DNA of 64,000 nt from Halomonas sp. HAL1 (GCF_030544485.1 NZ_CP130611.1:129528-193527), one strand, 5' to 3'. Positions 9,752-18,420 are shown, numbered from the stretch's first letter. Notes: generated from the sequence alone by a model not told the origin. Numbers and translations are program-made.

Positions 9752-11592
9752 GTGCGCCCGGCACGGGCGCACTCCTGGAGGTGCAAGTCCTCCCGTAAGC
9801 TGGCCACAGCGAACGAAGCGAAGCGCAACTGCGGAAGGGTGACCAACCGTGGGAAGGAAGCGTGGAGCGTAAACCGCGAGCCGATGAACAAGAACCGGAT
9901 AGGAGGCGCTGCCAAGCAGGGCGAGCGGGCAAGAAGCCGCGAAGCTCTTGTGGCCAAGGCGACGTAGCGTATATCCGGCGGTTGTGCGGTGAAGGAGTGT
10001 GTTCTTACCCGGGGAGATCTCGCCTTATGCCTGAAAGGGCAACGTGACCCCACGGAGCGAGAAGTCAGCAGAGGCCGTAGTAGCTCCTCGTTTTTTTGGA
10101 GCAAAGGGCCGAACGAGAAGGAGCGTCAAACGTCTTGTCGATGAGATCAGTAACGCATCAGATGCCCGCGACTGCGGGGCGGGAGAAGGCATGCCAAGGT
10201 GAAGCCTTGTCGTCCTGCTCCAGCGATGAAACTGGCCTCCCGCGACAAGTGCCGGAGGACGCAGGGCAAGGTCTGCTTGAGCGGGCCTTCGCAAGAGAGA
10301 ACATGCTACGTGCATGGAAGCGCGTGCGTGCCAACAAGGGAGCAGCAGGCATCGATGGTCTGGATATTGCTCAGACCGCCGAGCACCTAAGGTGGGCCTG
10401 GCCCGATATTCGACAGCAGCTTCTTGCAAGTCGATATTATCCTCAGCCTGTCCGCCGAGTGGCTATTCCGAAGCCAGATGGAAGCGAACGAGAACTGGGG
10501 ATACCCACCGTGACTGACCGTCTTATCCAACAGGCACTGCTGCAAGTTCTACAACCGCTGATCGATCCCACTTTTAGCGAGCACAGCTACGGCTTCCGTC
10601 CGGGCCGCCGTGCCCATGATGCCGTACTAGCTGCTCAGAGCTTCGCCCAACAGGGTTACCACACCGTTGTCGATGTTGACTTGTCTCGATTCTTTGACCG
10701 AGTCAATCATGACATCCTGATAGACCGCCTGAGGAAACGCATCCAGGATAATCGTGTTATCCATCTGGTTCGTGCGTATTTGAATGCGGGAATAATGGAG
10801 GGAGGGGTGGTCATTTATCGGCATGAGGGGACACCGCAGGGTGGCCCATTATCGCCGCTACTGGCCAATATCCTGCTGGATGAGGTGGATCGCACACTGG
10901 AACGTCGCGGCCACCACTTTGCTCGCTATGCCGACGACTGCAACGTTTACGTGCGTAGTCAGAAAGCAGGGGAGCGAGTCATGGCTTTGCTACGTCGCTG
11001 TTACAGTAAGCTGCGCTTGACGATCAATGAGTCCAAAAGTGCGGTCACCAGCGTGTTTGGTCGCAAGTTCCTGGGCTACGCCCTATGGGAAGCTAAGGGT
11101 GGAGATGTCCGACGTGGTATATCAGCAAAAGCGTTGGGGGCATTTAAACAGCGGATTAGGCAACTGACACGCCGAAATGGCGGACGCAGTATCTCACAGG
11201 TCGTCGCCTATCTACGACGCTACCTTTTAGGCTGGCAAGGCTACTTTAAGCTGTCGCAAACACCTCGTATCTGGCGGTCGCTGGACGGGTGGATACGACG
11301 ACGGTTAAGAGCTTTGCACCTTAAGCAATGGCGTCGGGGTAAGACGATTTATCGTGAGCTGATGCGTCTTGGCGCTACGCCGAGGGTAGCACAATCGGTG
11401 GCGGCGTTGAGTCGTCGCTGGTGGCACAACAGTCTGTCGGGAGTCCATCATGTATTAACGGTGGCCTACTTTGATCGGCTGGGCGTGCCCCGTCTCTCAT
11501 AACCTCAACTTCTCGAACCGCCCGGTGCGGACCCGCATGCCGGGTGGTGTGGCAGGGGACCGGTCAGCCATGCTGACCGCCCCTATGCCGAT
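9752..11592 (+). mobile_element. Group II intron, bacterial class C (IIC)
   Basis: Begins with GTGCG at 9752 directly behind a Rho-independent terminator. It has about 390 nt of structured RNA before the reverse transcriptase, then a domain V hairpin (about 11514-11550, GAACCGCCCGG...CCGGGTGGT) and a domain VI hairpin (about 11551-11589), ending near CCGAT at 11592. The element separates the ardC terminator from iteron cluster 2. The exact 3' end is uncertain by a few bases. Confidence 0.87.
10141..11502 (+). CDS. ltrA: Group II intron reverse transcriptase/maturase
   Basis: About 453 residues from the ATG at 10141; an in-frame TTG at 10096 would add 15. Reverse-transcriptase motifs run in order: RANKGAAGIDG, RELGIPTVTDRLIQQAL, SYGFRPGR, DVDLSRFFDRVNHDIL, GTPQGGPLSPLLANI, the catalytic RYADDCNV, then LRLTINESKS and GRKFLGYAL. 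A GIIM maturase domain (YLRRYLLGWQGYF) follows. No C-terminal HNH endonuclease is present, as usual for class C. It splices and mobilises its host intron. Confidence 0.93.
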   Translation: MRSVTHQMPATAGREKACQGEALSSCSSDETGLPRQVPEDAGQGLLERAFARENMLRAWKRVRANKGAAGIDGLDIAQTAEHLRWAWPDIRQQLLASRYYPQPVRRVAIPKPDGSERELGIPTVTDRLIQQALLQVLQPLIDPTFSEHSYGFRPGRRAHDAVLAAQSFAQQGYHTVVDVDLSRFFDRVNHDILIDRLRKRIQDNRVIHLVRAYLNAGIMEGGVVIYRHEGTPQGGPLSPLLANILLDEVDRTLERRGHHFARYADDCNVYVRSQKAGERVMALLRRCYSKLRLTINESKSAVTSVFGRKFLGYALWEAKGGDVRRGISAKALGAFKQRIRQLTRRNGGRSISQVVAYLRRYLLGWQGYFKLSQTPRIWRSLDGWIRRRLRALHLKQWRRGKTIYRELMRLGATPRVAQSVAALSRRWWHNSLSGVHHVLTVAYFDRLGVPRLS

Positions 11593-11608
11593 TGTGTTTA
11601 GTCACTGC

Positions 11609-11792
11609 GGTGGGGATGTTGCACCGTAGCCGTATCTACGAATAGAGCTGAAATCAAAAACACCATACCTCGGTAAATATAGCGGTGGGAATGTTGCACC
11701 GATCCCGCAACAGCCATGGCTTTCAACATTGGCACGATCTTTCCCAATAGATTTCCTGCACTGTTTGCATTCTTAGGTGGGAATGTTGCACA
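11609..11792 (+). repeat. Iteron-like repeat cluster 2 (3 copies)
   Basis: Three copies of GGTGGGAATGTTGCAC(A/C) at 11609-11625, 11684-11700 and 11776-11792, same direction as cluster 1, between the intron and kfrA. The small ORF seen on the other strand here only reads the repeats. Confidence 0.8.
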
Positions 11793-11844
11793 GCAGATCA
11801 TCTAGTAGGCTGCGCTAGCATTATTTTTAGTGTTAGCGAAGCTG

Positions 11845-11897
11845 TTGACTATATTGTATGTATTGTATGTATAATACATACATACAATACATACACT
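11845..11897 (+). promoter_or_regulatory. kfrA promoter with large palindromic operator
   Basis: TTGACT (11845-11850) and TATAAT (11870-11875) with 19-bp spacing. Overlapping the -10 is a near-perfect inverted repeat built from TGTATGTAT units on the left and ATACATACA units on the right (about 11856-11896). KfrA proteins bind such operators and repress themselves, so autoregulation is likely. Confidence 0.75.
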
Positions 11898-11912
11898 AGG
11901 AGATAGCCCGGT

Positions 11913-12941
11913 ATGACTATTAAGCCGGAAATACGGCAACGCATCATTGATGCTGCCGAGAAGCTGGTATCCGAAGGCATCGACAGGCCCACCAATGAAC
12001 AGGTCCGCGAATGCCTGGGTGGTGGCTCCCTGTCCCATATTTCCCCGGTCATGCGTGAGTGGCGCAATAGCCTAAAAGACAATGCCATCGCAGTGCGAGA
12101 AATGCCGATTGAGATCCGCACTGTCTTGGAACGGGTTGGAGCTGAACTATGGCGCTCCGCTAGCCAGCACGCTGATGAAGAAGTCGAGAAGATACGCGCA
12201 GAGTCCGAACAGCGCGAGAAAGCTGCCAATGAAGAGCGAGATGAGGCGCTACGCGAGATTGAGCGACTAGAGGCCAGCATCGCAACCTTGCGTGAACACG
12301 GCCATCAGGATGGGCAGCGCATTGAGCAGCAGACGGAGGAGATCCATACGCTTGTGACGGAGAATGCCACCGCAAGGCAGCGGGCAGCGGATGCTATGGG
12401 GCGAGTTACCGATTTACAAGACCAGCTCACCCGCCAGAATCAGCAATTGGAAACCATGCGTGTTGAAGCGCAACGGCAACAAACGTTGGTCGACAACTTG
12501 CGAGACGAGAAAGCCGATAGCAGCGCCCGGTTGGCCACAATTGAAAGCGAGCTTAAAGCCGCTACACGGGAACTGGAAACCTCCAGTAAACGTGAATTGC
12601 AGCTCCAGAAAACGCTCGATGCCGTCAACGAAGACCTCTCTTCTCTTCAGCAGGAACATGCCAGCCTACGTGCGGAGAATGCCTCAGTTGTGAGTCGCAA
12701 CGGTGAGCTGCAGGAGGAGAACGCAACACTTCGTACCGATCTCGATAATATCAAGACATCTGCCAGCGAAGCCCGTAGCGAGTTGAAGGCGGCGACAAAG
12801 CGGATTGAGGAGTTGGCAAGCATCCAGAAAGAGCACTCAGAAACCCGGACACAGCTGGCAATCGCTTTATCTCGCGAAGAGGATCTGCGCAAGCAGTTAG
12901 CTGACCATCAGAAACGGCTAAAACCAAACAAAAAAGACTAG
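11913..12941 (+). CDS. kfrA: KfrA-type DNA-binding coiled-coil protein
   Basis: 342 residues. Residues 1-70 form the KfrA helix-turn-helix domain (IIDAAEKLVSEGIDRPTNEQ, GGGSLSHISPVMREWR); from about residue 90 to the end the protein is an almost unbroken alpha-helical coiled coil rich in E, Q, R and A. KfrA family proteins autoregulate and support plasmid segregation and nucleoid-like organisation. SD AGGAGA lies before the ATG, and a palindromic operator overlaps the promoter. The DNase gene starts 17 bp after its stop. Confidence 0.88.
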   Translation: MTIKPEIRQRIIDAAEKLVSEGIDRPTNEQVRECLGGGSLSHISPVMREWRNSLKDNAIAVREMPIEIRTVLERVGAELWRSASQHADEEVEKIRAESEQREKAANEERDEALREIERLEASIATLREHGHQDGQRIEQQTEEIHTLVTENATARQRAADAMGRVTDLQDQLTRQNQQLETMRVEAQRQQTLVDNLRDEKADSSARLATIESELKAATRELETSSKRELQLQKTLDAVNEDLSSLQQEHASLRAENASVVSRNGELQEENATLRTDLDNIKTSASEARSELKAATKRIEELASIQKEHSETRTQLAIALSREEDLRKQLADHQKRLKPNKKD

Positions 12942-12958
12942 GGATCAAAGGTGGAGTG

Positions 12959-14050
12959 ATGATTTACAGAACAGCCAGGTTACTGTCCGGGTTCATGCTG
13001 GCAATGGCGCCAGCCGTGGCCACTGCTGATATGATCATAGGCAGCTGGAACGTGCGCCAGCTTGGCTGGGAAAATGGCAAAGACATCAAAAAGCTTGCCC
13101 ACATCATTCAGTCGATGGATCTAATTGCCATACAGGAACTAATGAGTGATGACGCCTTAGGAGAGTTGGTCAATCAGCTTGAGACAATGACCGGCGAACC
13201 ATGGGAATCAATGGCGAGCCATTCCCTTGGCAAGGGAAAGCGGTATCGAGAGCATTATGGTTTCGTCTGGCGTGAGTCGGAGGTCGAGTATGCCCAGGGC
13301 GCAGTTGTGTTTCTGGATCATGATGACGTTTTTGCCCGGGAACCCTTTTCGGCTGTTTTCCGCGATGTGGAAACAGGGCTTGAGCTGGCGCTAGCCAATT
13401 TACATGTTGTCTATGGAGATTCAGTCGCCGATCGCGTGCAAGAGGTCGAGGCTCTGGGTGACTATTGGGAATGGCTTGAGGAGGTCTACCCCAGCACACC
13501 TCGGATGATAGCAGGTGATTTCAATCTGGAACCGGGTCATGAGGCATGGGGAGAGCTTCGAGCTGCTGGCGCTTTACCAGCGTTGGAGCGAGTGGCCACC
13601 ACACTAGCCCACGAGACCGGCGTGTTCCGCAGTCTCTATGATAATTTCTGGTATGAGAGCGCCAGCTTACCTGTGACTGACCTGGGGATGATCCCCTTCC
13701 CCAGTGTGTTTGGTATGGAGCACGATGTTGCTCGCTCAGAGGTGTCAGACCACGCCCCGGTTTTTATGGCCCTGGATGACGCCGAACTGAAGCTTATTGC
13801 ATGGCCAAGCGCCAGCACCTCCCCTATCGATGTTGGCCAGCTCGCTCCAGGTTGTATCGACTTGAATAAAAGCCCGGTAACAGCCCTTGAGGGATTGCCA
13901 CATATTGGCCCAGCCAGGGCAGGCCTGATAGAAGATAATCGCCCCTGGGGCTCGGTTGCCCAGCTAACGGACATTGATGGGCTGGGGCACACCAGGGTGG
14001 CTGATATTAACGATAGCGGGCTTCTATGCCCTTTGGGCGAGAGCATTTGA
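12959..14050 (+). CDS. Secreted endonuclease/exonuclease/phosphatase-fold nuclease with HhH tail
   Basis: 363 residues; ATG at 12959 chosen for the GGTGGAG ribosome site. An N-terminal signal peptide (about 25 residues, cleavage after VATA) precedes a DNase I-like domain: IIGSWNVRQLG, IAIQELM, GFVWRESEV, LANLHVVYGD, AGDFNLEPG and SDHAPVFM. A C-terminal ComEA-type helix-hairpin-helix module (IDLNKSP...LPHIGPARAGLI, LGHTRVADI) should bind DNA. Probably a periplasmic or exported DNase, downstream of and perhaps co-transcribed with kfrA. Confidence 0.85.
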   Translation: MIYRTARLLSGFMLAMAPAVATADMIIGSWNVRQLGWENGKDIKKLAHIIQSMDLIAIQELMSDDALGELVNQLETMTGEPWESMASHSLGKGKRYREHYGFVWRESEVEYAQGAVVFLDHDDVFAREPFSAVFRDVETGLELALANLHVVYGDSVADRVQEVEALGDYWEWLEEVYPSTPRMIAGDFNLEPGHEAWGELRAAGALPALERVATTLAHETGVFRSLYDNFWYESASLPVTDLGMIPFPSVFGMEHDVARSEVSDHAPVFMALDDAELKLIAWPSASTSPIDVGQLAPGCIDLNKSPVTALEGLPHIGPARAGLIEDNRPWGSVAQLTDIDGLGHTRVADINDSGLLCPLGESI

Positions 14051-14080
14051 TAGTGGCGCCCTTCCCCCTATATGCCAAGC

Positions 14081-14140
14081 GTCACCATGGCCCCTAACTC
14101 CCTCTGAGACCTGCAATTCCGCAGGAATGAGGAGAAGCCC
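14081..14140 (+). promoter_or_regulatory. Conserved leader, copy 3
   Basis: GTCACC at 14081, CCCCTAACTC, GAGACC at 14106 (25 nt), stem CCTGC/GCAGG, GGAATGAGGAG, ATG at 14141. Confidence 0.8.
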
Positions 14141-14632
14141 ATGACTACGCAAACAGCCAGACTCAATGAAGCCCATTGGAATGACATTATGGCGCTAATT
14201 GAACGCGGTAAATCTGATATTGCGGAGTACCTTCCGTATGCGGAGAAGGATGGATATACACCTGATGAGGTTAAAAACCTAGAGCGGCTGCTCAATGGTG
14301 AAGCGTCGTCGTTGTTGTCTAAACAACTGGCTGGAGTCGGAGTGGTATCCAGCGAAGCACTTTCAGTCCGTACTTACACCGCGTTTTGCCATGAGCTAAA
14401 TGGTACTGGGACAACATGGATAGGCACATTAGAGGTGCCTATTCAGGACTACCGGGAAGATGAGCAGCAGGAAGCTGCGTATCAAGCTCGGTGTGCTTGT
14501 GCCCGAGACTGGGGTAGGTATATCGATTCCAAAAGCGAGCCCCCCCGGGAAGATATATGTGAGATCGTCTGCATGGGCCTTGTTGAAGGTGATGTGACGA
14601 TCGCGATGTGGGATGGCGCCCACCTCGATTAA
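14141..14632 (+). CDS. Hypothetical protein under conserved leader
   Basis: 163 residues, mildly acidic, soluble; no signal peptide or membrane segment. A helical N-terminus (LNEAHWNDIMALIERGKSDI) is followed by an alpha/beta region with TAFCHELNGTGTTWIGTLEV and several cysteines. No family recognised. It has a private leader and a private terminator, like the anti-restriction genes in this window, so it may belong to the same regulon. Confidence 0.65.
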   Translation: MTTQTARLNEAHWNDIMALIERGKSDIAEYLPYAEKDGYTPDEVKNLERLLNGEASSLLSKQLAGVGVVSSEALSVRTYTAFCHELNGTGTTWIGTLEVPIQDYREDEQQEAAYQARCACARDWGRYIDSKSEPPREDICEIVCMGLVEGDVTIAMWDGAHLD

Positions 14633-14643
14633 CGTTTCCTCCC

Positions 14644-14677
14644 AGAGCACCATTCTTATCGGGATGGTGCTCTTTTC
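14644..14677 (+). terminator. Terminator after the 163-residue gene
   Basis: Stem AGAGCACCAT... / ...ATGGTGCTCT followed by TTTT. Confidence 0.8.
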
Positions 14678-14697
14678 ACCAAGCTAGGCCACCCAGC

Positions 14698-14759
14698 GTC
14701 ACCCCTGCCCCTACCTCACCTTGAGACCTGCTTACCGCAGGAATGAGAGGAGAGAGCCA
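14698..14759 (+). promoter_or_regulatory. Conserved leader, copy 4
   Basis: GTCACC at 14698, CCCCTACCTC, GAGACC at 14723 (25 nt), stem CCTGC/GCAGG, GGAATGAGAGGAGAG, ATG at 14760. Confidence 0.8.
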
Positions 14760-15437
14760 ATGAAAACCATCAAAGCTGTATTGCACCGTAACGCCAACTT
14801 TGACTCAGCCTGGCTACAGTTGCCGAAGCCGATCGTTAAGGGCTTGGGGATTGATAATGCCTTGTCCCGCCAGAATCGCACGGATGATCAATTCATCTAC
14901 CTCAGGGAGCGCCCTGATACGAAACGGGTTGAGCGTGCGCTTGAGGAAAAGCTGGTGGAGTTATCGATTAGTGAGCAAGTACATGAGGATGATGATTGGC
15001 TAGAACCACTGGCACATTATCGTCCTGAATTACTAAGCGATAGCGTTGAGTACCTGGAGGATAAGCTGATTGAGCTGCCGATGGCAGAGCAGTTGGACGC
15101 TGAGACCATTTGCTCATTCGCAGAATACCTACGGACTCGAACCCAACGCTACTGTAATGTCATGCTCCCTGAGCATGAATGGGTCTCGAACGACCTGGAA
15201 TTCAAGGATGGCGCAAGTGAAGCGTATGCCCTCAGTCAGAGTGCATCTTTCTCCAACAGGGTGAGCTTGATGACTGAATCCCGCAGGGGGAACTGCGAAG
15301 GGTATGTTTGCACTGCCTATCTAACGAGATTCCTACCGCAAGGTGGTCTCGTGGCAGTGCCCTTGGTGAGCGGGAAATTCTGGAGCTGGGATGAAGCTGA
15401 CCGGCTATCCAGAATGTTCCAGGACTGGTGCCGTTGA
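14760..15437 (+). CDS. Hypothetical protein under conserved leader
   Basis: 225 residues from the ATG at 14760, which follows the leader ribosome site. The middle contains two related acidic segments, ALEEKLVELSISEQV and YLEDKLIELPMAEQL, suggesting an internal duplication of about 60 residues. The C-terminal part has LPQGGLVAVPLVSGKFWSWDEADRL. No enzyme motif or membrane segment recognised. Single-gene unit with its own leader and terminator. Confidence 0.65.
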   Translation: MKTIKAVLHRNANFDSAWLQLPKPIVKGLGIDNALSRQNRTDDQFIYLRERPDTKRVERALEEKLVELSISEQVHEDDDWLEPLAHYRPELLSDSVEYLEDKLIELPMAEQLDAETICSFAEYLRTRTQRYCNVMLPEHEWVSNDLEFKDGASEAYALSQSASFSNRVSLMTESRRGNCEGYVCTAYLTRFLPQGGLVAVPLVSGKFWSWDEADRLSRMFQDWCR

Positions 15438-15460
15438 GCTGTACCGGATCGCATGATCTT

Positions 15461-15494
15461 TCAAGCCCCAACACCTAGCGGTGGAGGGGCTTTC
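15461..15494 (+). terminator. TTCAAGCCCC-type terminator
   Basis: AAGCCCC (15463-15469) pairs with GGGGCTT (15486-15492) around a loop with its own CACC/GGTG pairing. The TTCAA-preceded hairpin recurs after several genes in this region. Confidence 0.65.
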
Positions 15495-15528
15495 ACAATC
15501 TGGGCTAGGAGCCCGCTTGGAGGTAAGC

Positions 15529-15783
15529 ATGTCCAGTATCAAGTTTGTGACGGATCAATGGTTCGGTGAGCCTGACATTCTTATGGAACATCAGCATGAG
15601 CCTTTGACCATTCAGGATCTCGATCGCAAAAAGGTGCTATTGAGTGTCTTGCCCTCTGAGCCTTGGACGCATGAGGCCCTAGAGGAGACTGGCAGAGGTA
15701 TTGAGCAAATGCTCCCCCAGGAGGTCGCAGAAGGCGTGGACGCCTTTCTCGGCACCCAATGGGTCGGTAGCACTGAAGTGTGA
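15529..15783 (+). CDS. Small hypothetical protein
   Basis: 84 residues from the ATG at 15529, placed 6 nt after GGAGG; a longer frame from 15481 would run through the preceding terminator. Sequence features: FVTDQWFGEPDILM and LSVLPSEPWTHEALEETGRGIEQML. No leader of the conserved type precedes it, so it may be read through from the gene upstream. Function unknown. Confidence 0.6.
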   Translation: MSSIKFVTDQWFGEPDILMEHQHEPLTIQDLDRKKVLLSVLPSEPWTHEALEETGRGIEQMLPQEVAEGVDAFLGTQWVGSTEV

Positions 15784-15806
15784 CAAAGAGGATCTATGAT
15801 CCATTC

Positions 15807-15838
15807 AAAGCCCCTTCCGCTTGTTGGTAGGGGCTTTT
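15807..15838 (+). terminator. TTCAA-hairpin terminator
   Basis: AAAGCCCC / GGGGCTTTT stem after the 84-residue gene. Confidence 0.75.
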
Positions 15839-15881
15839 CTACATCTATGCAACGGGATTGATGTGCTCTGGTTATGAGAAG

Positions 15882-16160
15882 TCATTTAGTCCAGTGCTTA
15901 TTTAATGGCTGATGCTCCGGGTTAGCCTTATCGATTGCTGCACCAATAGCGGCATAGGCGTGTTGGTACGTTTTATAGTATTTCTGGTTGCTGTAATACA
16001 CATTAAAATCAACAAGGCTTCGCACCACGGCCAGTAGTGTTTCAGGCTCGCCATCACGAGCGATAACGTCAATAGCGTCGGTCACTGACTCATCGTAAAC
16101 GCGCATCGCAATCTCAGCGTGAAACGCCTCAGCGTTGTGTTTGATCTTAGCCAAGTTCAT
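15882..16160 (-). CDS. Small hypothetical protein
   Basis: 92 residues from the ATG at 16160, which has AAGGA 5 nt upstream; the frame could extend to 16187. Predicted mostly helical, with a tyrosine-rich central stretch (FNVYYSNQKYYKTYQHAYAA). No recognised family. Convergent with the 84-residue gene. Confidence 0.6.
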   Translation of the reverse strand: MNLAKIKHNAEAFHAEIAMRVYDESVTDAIDVIARDGEPETLLAVVRSLVDFNVYYSNQKYYKTYQHAYAAIGAAIDKANPEHQPLNKHWTK

Positions 16161-16296
16161 TTTCCTTATTAATTCGTTGCAAATCACTGTGCCTACAAAG
16201 GCCCTAGCAGCCTAATGGCTGTTCTAACTAATGTGCGCTACCGCAATAACACCAGCAGGAGTCAGCCCTGTCCAATGGAAGCAGCAAGTTTTTGGG

Positions 16297-17178
16297 CTAT
16301 TGCTGTTGTTTCGCCTGCTTGAGCAAGAGGTCGCCGACATCGAGCCAGCCGTAAGCCCGGAATATGTCAGCTACAGTCATGGCTTTGCTGTTCTCACAAG
16401 GCAACAATAAAAGGTGATGGCCCTCCTGCCAGGGTGGGGGTGCTGCACAAATGGCGAATGGAATCTTCTCGACTTCCATCCGTTTCATAAAGGCCTCATT
16501 CATCATGTGCTCCTCTGGTTCACAGAAGATGACAAAGGCGCAGAGGATGCCGTAGGCGACCTCGGGATTTAGTGCATGCTTGGTCAGGGGTGCTTTTATA
16601 CGAAGCCCGGGATCGAAGAACCCAGCAATCAGGCGTGCCGCCGCGAAGTGATGAGCGCCGCCCTGGTTGTGTAGGTGGTAGCTACCTGGTTGCCAGCTGT
16701 AGCTTTCTAATGACTCTTCAGTGCCAGCGCCACTATGGAAGCGAAGTTCATGCCAGTTGAGCAATGGTTCGATGCTGGCGCGATCGTAGTGAACCAGTCC
16801 GCGACATTCGCCCATGGCATAGGTATCGAGAGTGGCGTAGCCGACAAGATCTCCTTTCCCCGACGCCAAGGAGGTGATGTCCCTGATCGAGCAGCTGAAG
16901 TCATCATCGTAGGTGGTCGTTGTGAGTCCAGCGGCCGCCGCATAAGGGAGGCGCTGACATTGCAGCCCCGTTCGTCCTGGTTGCCAGTAGGCTATGTCTC
17001 CCCCTGATATAAGCGGCCATCGGTGCCATTGGATGATACCGAGTTCGCTGGCGCTAGCGGCAGGGAGTGTAACCCGGGCCGCTAGGTGTGAAAATTCAAC
17101 AGCATGCTGCACGGCTGCTGGGCGTGCCCAGCGAACATGGCGCAACCAGCGGCCAAGTAACGTGGTCGCCAGCATCAT
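16297..17178 (-). CDS. Hypothetical protein
   Basis: 293 residues starting at the ATG pair at 17178/17175 behind GGGGGAA. The open frame runs back to 17517, but that part is antisense to the divergent DUF192 gene and is not credible as coding. Histidine- and tryptophan-rich in the middle (WQPGSYHLHNQGGAHHFAAARLI), with a hydrophobic EVAYGILCAFVIFC helix and an APPPWQEGHHLLLLPC strand. Divergent from the DUF192 gene across 82 bp. No family recognised with confidence. Confidence 0.65.
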   Translation of the reverse strand: MMLATTLLGRWLRHVRWARPAAVQHAVEFSHLAARVTLPAASASELGIIQWHRWPLISGGDIAYWQPGRTGLQCQRLPYAAAAGLTTTTYDDDFSCSIRDITSLASGKGDLVGYATLDTYAMGECRGLVHYDRASIEPLLNWHELRFHSGAGTEESLESYSWQPGSYHLHNQGGAHHFAAARLIAGFFDPGLRIKAPLTKHALNPEVAYGILCAFVIFCEPEEHMMNEAFMKRMEVEKIPFAICAAPPPWQEGHHLLLLPCENSKAMTVADIFRAYGWLDVGDLLLKQAKQQQ

Positions 17179-17260
17179 ATATTCCCCCAACCCTATTCCG
17201 TTACGGTCACCCTCGGCTCTATCTCGGAGTGACATTCTGATTTTTTGTGGAGCCCAGGTA

Positions 17261-17776
17261 ATGATGCCACAGCGTAAACAAAAGCTTGTGAGATTCGATC
17301 GGCCCACTACCCGGCAAGGTATCGGCATTTTGGCGCTTTTCTTGATTGGCACTGCACTAATCGCCGGGATGATTCTTCGACAGGCCACTGCATTTTCATC
17401 TGGTGTTTTACACGCGAATGAAGGCCGGTATTCGCTCGCGCTGGAGGTGGCAGCGACCTCGCGCCAGCGTCGCAAAGGCCTGATGGAGCGTGACTCACTG
17501 GCTCCCGATGCTGGCATGCTCTTCGTCTACGATGAGGAGCAGACAGGCGATCATGCTTTCTGGATGTACCGGGCTCGTATACCGCTTGATATTGCCTTCC
17601 TCGACCATGCCGGAGAGATCCAATCAATCACCAGCATGGTCCCCTGCACGACCGAAAAAGAAGCCTGTCCGCGTTATCCAGCTGGCACGAGCTTCTGGAT
17701 GGCCCTGGAGGTAAATGCCGGCTACTTCAATGAGCATGGTATAGCCGCTGGAGATCGCCTTGAGATCGCCCCTTGA
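17261..17776 (+). CDS. DUF192-family protein, membrane-anchored
   Basis: 171 residues from the ATG at 17261 (ATGATGCC). One N-terminal transmembrane anchor (GILALFLIGTALIAGMIL) precedes a DUF192 domain: RRKGLMERDSLAPDAGMLFVY, HAFWMYRARIPLDIAFLD, GEIQSI and the final GDRLEI. The conserved residues of the family are all present. The function of DUF192 is not established; the anchor suggests it acts at the inner-membrane outer face. Confidence 0.85.
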   Translation: MMPQRKQKLVRFDRPTTRQGIGILALFLIGTALIAGMILRQATAFSSGVLHANEGRYSLALEVAATSRQRRKGLMERDSLAPDAGMLFVYDEEQTGDHAFWMYRARIPLDIAFLDHAGEIQSITSMVPCTTEKEACPRYPAGTSFWMALEVNAGYFNEHGIAAGDRLEIAP

Positions 17777-17782
17777 CAGCAC

Positions 17783-17833
17783 CATCCCCTCTTGAAAGCT
17801 GATCTACTGCAGGAATGAGAGAGAAGCACGTTA
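17783..17833 (+). promoter_or_regulatory. Degenerate conserved leader, copy 5
   Basis: CCATCCCCTCTTGAAAGCTG, then TACTGCAGGAATGAGAGAGAAG before an ATG at 17834. The GTCAC box and the left arm of the hairpin are eroded, while the 3' half is intact. Confidence 0.55.
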
Positions 17834-17935
17834 ATGAGTACACCCTTTTTTCACCTCAATCGGGGCCAATCTTGTTGGCGGAACAGCTGCTCGCGTACTG
17901 TCAACCATGCCACCTTTAAGCAGTTCCTACCTTAG
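17834..17935 (+). CDS. Possible 33-residue ORF behind degenerate leader
   Basis: ATG at 17834 in the position where the leader normally places the start, stop TAG at 17933-17935. Product begins MSTPFFHLNRGQSCWRN. Too short to judge; it may be the remnant of a deleted leader-controlled gene. Confidence 0.3.
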   Translation: MSTPFFHLNRGQSCWRNSCSRTVNHATFKQFLP

Positions 17936-17941
17936 TCGCCA

Positions 17942-17970
17942 TTGACGCGCGTAGCGTTACGCGCTACACT
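17942..17970 (+). promoter_or_regulatory. higBA promoter and operator
   Basis: TTGACG (17942-17947) and TACACT (17965-17970), 17-bp spacing. A perfect inverted repeat GTAGCG (17951-17956) / CGCTAC (17962-17967) sits in the spacer and overlaps the -10, fitting HigA autorepression. Confidence 0.8.
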
Positions 17971-18007
17971 TTGAGGGCATTTCACAACAAGGGAGCAAAG
18001 CAATGCG

Positions 18008-18286
18008 ATGATAAAGAAGATCAAACACAAAGGGCTTAAACGTCTTTATGAGAAGGGAGAATCCCAAGGAGTACAACCAAACCATGTAGACGATTTAAGA
18101 GACATACTTGCTGCACTCGACGCAGCCACTAAGCCAAACGATATGAATTTGCCAGGATTTGATTTTCATAGTTTGAAGGGTGATAAAAAAGGCTTTTTTT
18201 CGGTGCATGTAAACGGTAATTGGGTAGTGATATTTACGTTTGATGGGGAAGATGTACACCTTGTTGACTATTTAGACTACCACTAA
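18008..18286 (+). CDS. higB: HigB-type toxin (RelE superfamily)
   Basis: 92 residues, typical of the HigB/plasmid maintenance killer group: IKHKGLKRLYEKGE at the start, a central helix, then the mRNA-interferase beta sheet ending GNWVVIFTFDGEDVHLVDYLDYH. HigB cleaves mRNA on the ribosome; the toxin gene precedes the antitoxin, as in other hig loci. Promoter with operator 38 bp upstream. On a plasmid the pair stabilises inheritance. Confidence 0.9.
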   Translation: MIKKIKHKGLKRLYEKGESQGVQPNHVDDLRDILAALDAATKPNDMNLPGFDFHSLKGDKKGFFSVHVNGNWVVIFTFDGEDVHLVDYLDYH

Positions 18287-18420
18287 CCGCGGCGTTCCTT
18301 GATAACCGGCTCGGTACGGTTATCAAGGGCCACCGAGAAAGATGGCTTCGCAGACGTAGCCACGAATGCAACACCTCAATTATGCGATACACAATTTGTG
18401 TAGAGAGAGAGAACTGAAAC

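Noticed and set aside
11598..11801. Minus-strand ORF between intron and kfrA
   Set aside because: Same reason: reads iteron copies.
16428..16450. Iteron-like GGTGGGGGTGCTGCACAA inside a CDS
   Set aside because: Differs from the consensus in the central AATGTT block; probably a chance match.
17178..17517. N-terminal extension of the 293-residue minus-strand protein
   Set aside because: Antisense to the DUF192 gene; the ATG pair at 17175/17178 has the better ribosome context.
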